This document shows positions 5,291 through 6,642 of a DNA stretch of 6,642 nt, piece by piece. The stretch is taken from positions 1 through 6,642 of the forward strand of contig CASECL010000198.1 in the NCBI GenBank assembly GCA_949286445.1, read 5' to 3'. The DNA comes from an uncultured bacterium. Its GTDB lineage: Bacteria; Verrucomicrobiota; Lentisphaeria; Victivallales; Victivallaceae. Position 1 is the first letter of the stretch, and every line of letters starts with the position of its first letter. A model generated the notes under the pieces. The model searched no databases and was not told the DNA's origin. It saw only the letters and a program-made list of their open reading frames with translations. The position numbers and the translations under genes are program-made.

Positions 5291-6642
5291 ACTCCGGAAT
5301 GTGTTTTTTCCATTATCATCGCTGATAATTTCCATATTTTTACTGTTGATTCCATTTTTTTCCTCCGGCGGCAGGCTGAATATGGAGAGTGCGTTTTTTC
5401 TCTGCAGCTACAATGATCCGGCCCGGAGCATTTTTTCCCGGATTTTCGACCCGTTCCGCAACGACTGGAGTTTGTATCAGGCACGGGAATTAAGTTATTT
5501 TACTGATTTAATTGATGCTGAAATTATTGCGCTGTCAAGTCTGCATGGAAACGGGAATTTTCATTCAGTTATAACCTTACTTTTTACCATTGGAATACTG
5601 ATTATTCTCCAGATCAGCTGGAGGAAACTTTTTTCTCCGGAGCTGGATGAAAAAATGACTGCTCTGACTGTAATTTTTCTGACCTTGACTCCCTGTGTGA
5701 TGTTCAATGCCTTTTTCCGCAGTGCCAAATACGGCACCGCGCTGGGGGCGGCGCTGGCGGCGGCGGGAACTGCGGTGATTATCCGGGAACGGGGGTGCGG
5801 GAAAGCCGCCGGCCGGGCAGGAACATTCACTGCCGCGGCATTGCTATTGAGCGGATTGTTTGACCGTCAGGGGGCGTTTCTGGCGGCGATCTGGACGATG
5901 GGATGCGGCACAATGCTGTTGTTTCGTCTGCTTCGCCAACGGGGAAACACTGCGGAAGCCAGCACAGTAAAAACAGCTGAAAAAAATCAGTATCTGCACG
6001 GTATTGTTTTATTGACGCTGAAACTTCTGTCCGTAAATTTCATCTTATTTATTTACGCCCGTTACCTTGCTCCCTTGCTGATTTTCCAGGCCAACGGCTA
6101 CTGGCCGGACGGCGGGGCGCAGAAACTGGATTTAACGGGGACAAATTTACTTAAAATCGTGCTTGATGGCTGGGTTTTCAATTTCGGCAACCTGGGAACG
6201 GCGATAACCGGCTTGGGGGGGATAAGCGGAATTTTTGCGGGGAGTGCGGCGGCGATGCTGTTGACGCTGGGATATTTTCTGCTCTACCGGAGAACCGGGG
6301 ACGGCCGGGTTTTAAGTGCAGGCTGGCTGCTGCTGATGTTTGAACTGGCAATGACGGCGGCGGGAGGGGTGATGTCGCTGAAACACCCTTATTTACTGAC
6401 GCCCTGGGTGATGACTTCGGCATATTTTCTGCCTGCGTTGATAATATATGGATTTTTTGGCATTTCGCTGGCGGGCATGGCGGCCAAAGGGGGATTGCAA
6501 CTTAATTACCGGGTGATTTTTCCGGTTATGCTGATTTTAGTGGCATTGAAAACGCAGTCACTGTTCCGTGATGAAAGGATTTTTTCTGCCACACCTGCCC
6601 ATGAAGAGATACTCAAAGCGATCAATGATCAATCTTATGACA
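5280..6642 (+). CDS. Polytopic membrane protein, possibly GT-C-like glycosyltransferase; 3' end outside window
   Basis: The frame is open from the ATG at 5280 to the window edge (454 complete codons, no stop). The protein has a first membrane segment at about residues 8-27, a long loop (28-95), then many hydrophobic segments near 96-113, 128-146, 151-168, 181-216, 240-270, 304-336, 345-364, 371-400 and 411-424, so roughly ten to eleven helices. A polar segment begins at 425 and continues off the window. The first loop contains the acidic, aromatic segment NDWSLYQARELSYFTDLIDA (61-80). A long first extracytoplasmic loop with Asp and Glu residues in a multi-helix protein is typical of GT-C glycosyltransferases using lipid-linked sugars, so that is my tentative guess, not a firm call. 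Other transporters or polymer-assembly proteins are possible. It is the third gene of the sulfatase operon and likely works with the TPR-like protein before it. Confidence 0.8.
   Translation, partial: MRNKLRNVFFPLSSLIISIFLLLIPFFSSGGRLNMESAFFLCSYNDPARSIFSRIFDPFRNDWSLYQARELSYFTDLIDAEIIALSSLHGNGNFHSVITLLFTIGILIILQISWRKLFSPELDEKMTALTVIFLTLTPCVMFNAFFRSAKYGTALGAALAAAGTAVIIRERGCGKAAGRAGTFTAAALLLSGLFDRQGAFLAAIWTMGCGTMLLFRLLRQRGNTAEASTVKTAEKNQYLHGIVLLTLKLLSVNFILFIYARYLAPLLIFQANGYWPDGGAQKLDLTGTNLLKIVLDGWVFNFGNLGTAITGLGGISGIFAGSAAAMLLTLGYFLLYRRTGDGRVLSAGWLLLMFELAMTAAGGVMSLKHPYLLTPWVMTSAYFLPALIIYGFFGISLAGMAAKGGLQLNYRVIFPVMLILVALKTQSLFRDERIFSATPAHEEILKAINDQSYD

Noticed and set aside
6215..6221. Run of seven G residues inside the membrane protein gene, considered as a phase-variation tract
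   Set aside because: Seven bases is short for slipped-strand switching, the frame is intact, and G-rich runs are common on this strand.

Overview
The window looks like a chromosomal segment from a carbohydrate-degrading bacterium of the PVC group (Lentisphaerota, Victivallales or Kiritimatiellota-like). This is inferred from a GH29 fucosidase next to a formylglycine sulfatase, intermediate G+C, good AGGAGG-type ribosome binding sites and ordinary sigma70-like promoters. Those last two traits argue against Bacteroidota. No rRNA, tRNA, CRISPR array, transposase or phage gene is visible.

Left part, minus strand (1-3066). The 5' end of an unrecognised gene lies at 1-135. It sits behind a leader of about 270 nt driven by a strong promoter (TTGGCA, 17 bp, TATAAT) with A/T tracts upstream. 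Next comes ribB (514-1131), a single-domain 3,4-dihydroxy-2-butanone 4-phosphate synthase of riboflavin synthesis. Its leader holds a clear FMN riboswitch (1246-1433) and two downstream hairpins that could be the switch's output. The ribB promoter lies directly after a strong terminator (1483-1507) that ends the next gene, a cytoplasmic-looking GH29 alpha-L-fucosidase (1588-3066).

Middle (3067-3313). A divergent intergenic region carries a consensus-like promoter for the plus-strand genes, a weaker promoter for the fucosidase, and repeat elements between them that could be operators.

Right part, plus strand (3314-6642). A tight three-gene operon encodes a family S1 sulfatase (491 aa, no signal peptide at the supported start), a small N-terminally anchored TPR-like protein (164 aa, TTG start 6 nt after the sulfatase stop), and a large polytopic membrane protein that runs off the window (at least 454 aa, overlapping the previous gene by 11 nt). 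The fucosidase and sulfatase probably act on the same sulfated, fucose-containing glycan fragments inside the cell. The role of the two membrane proteins is unknown; a GT-C-type glycosyltransferase is one possibility for the larger. The sulfatase/TPR/membrane-protein operon and the layered control region of ribB are the parts most worth following up.
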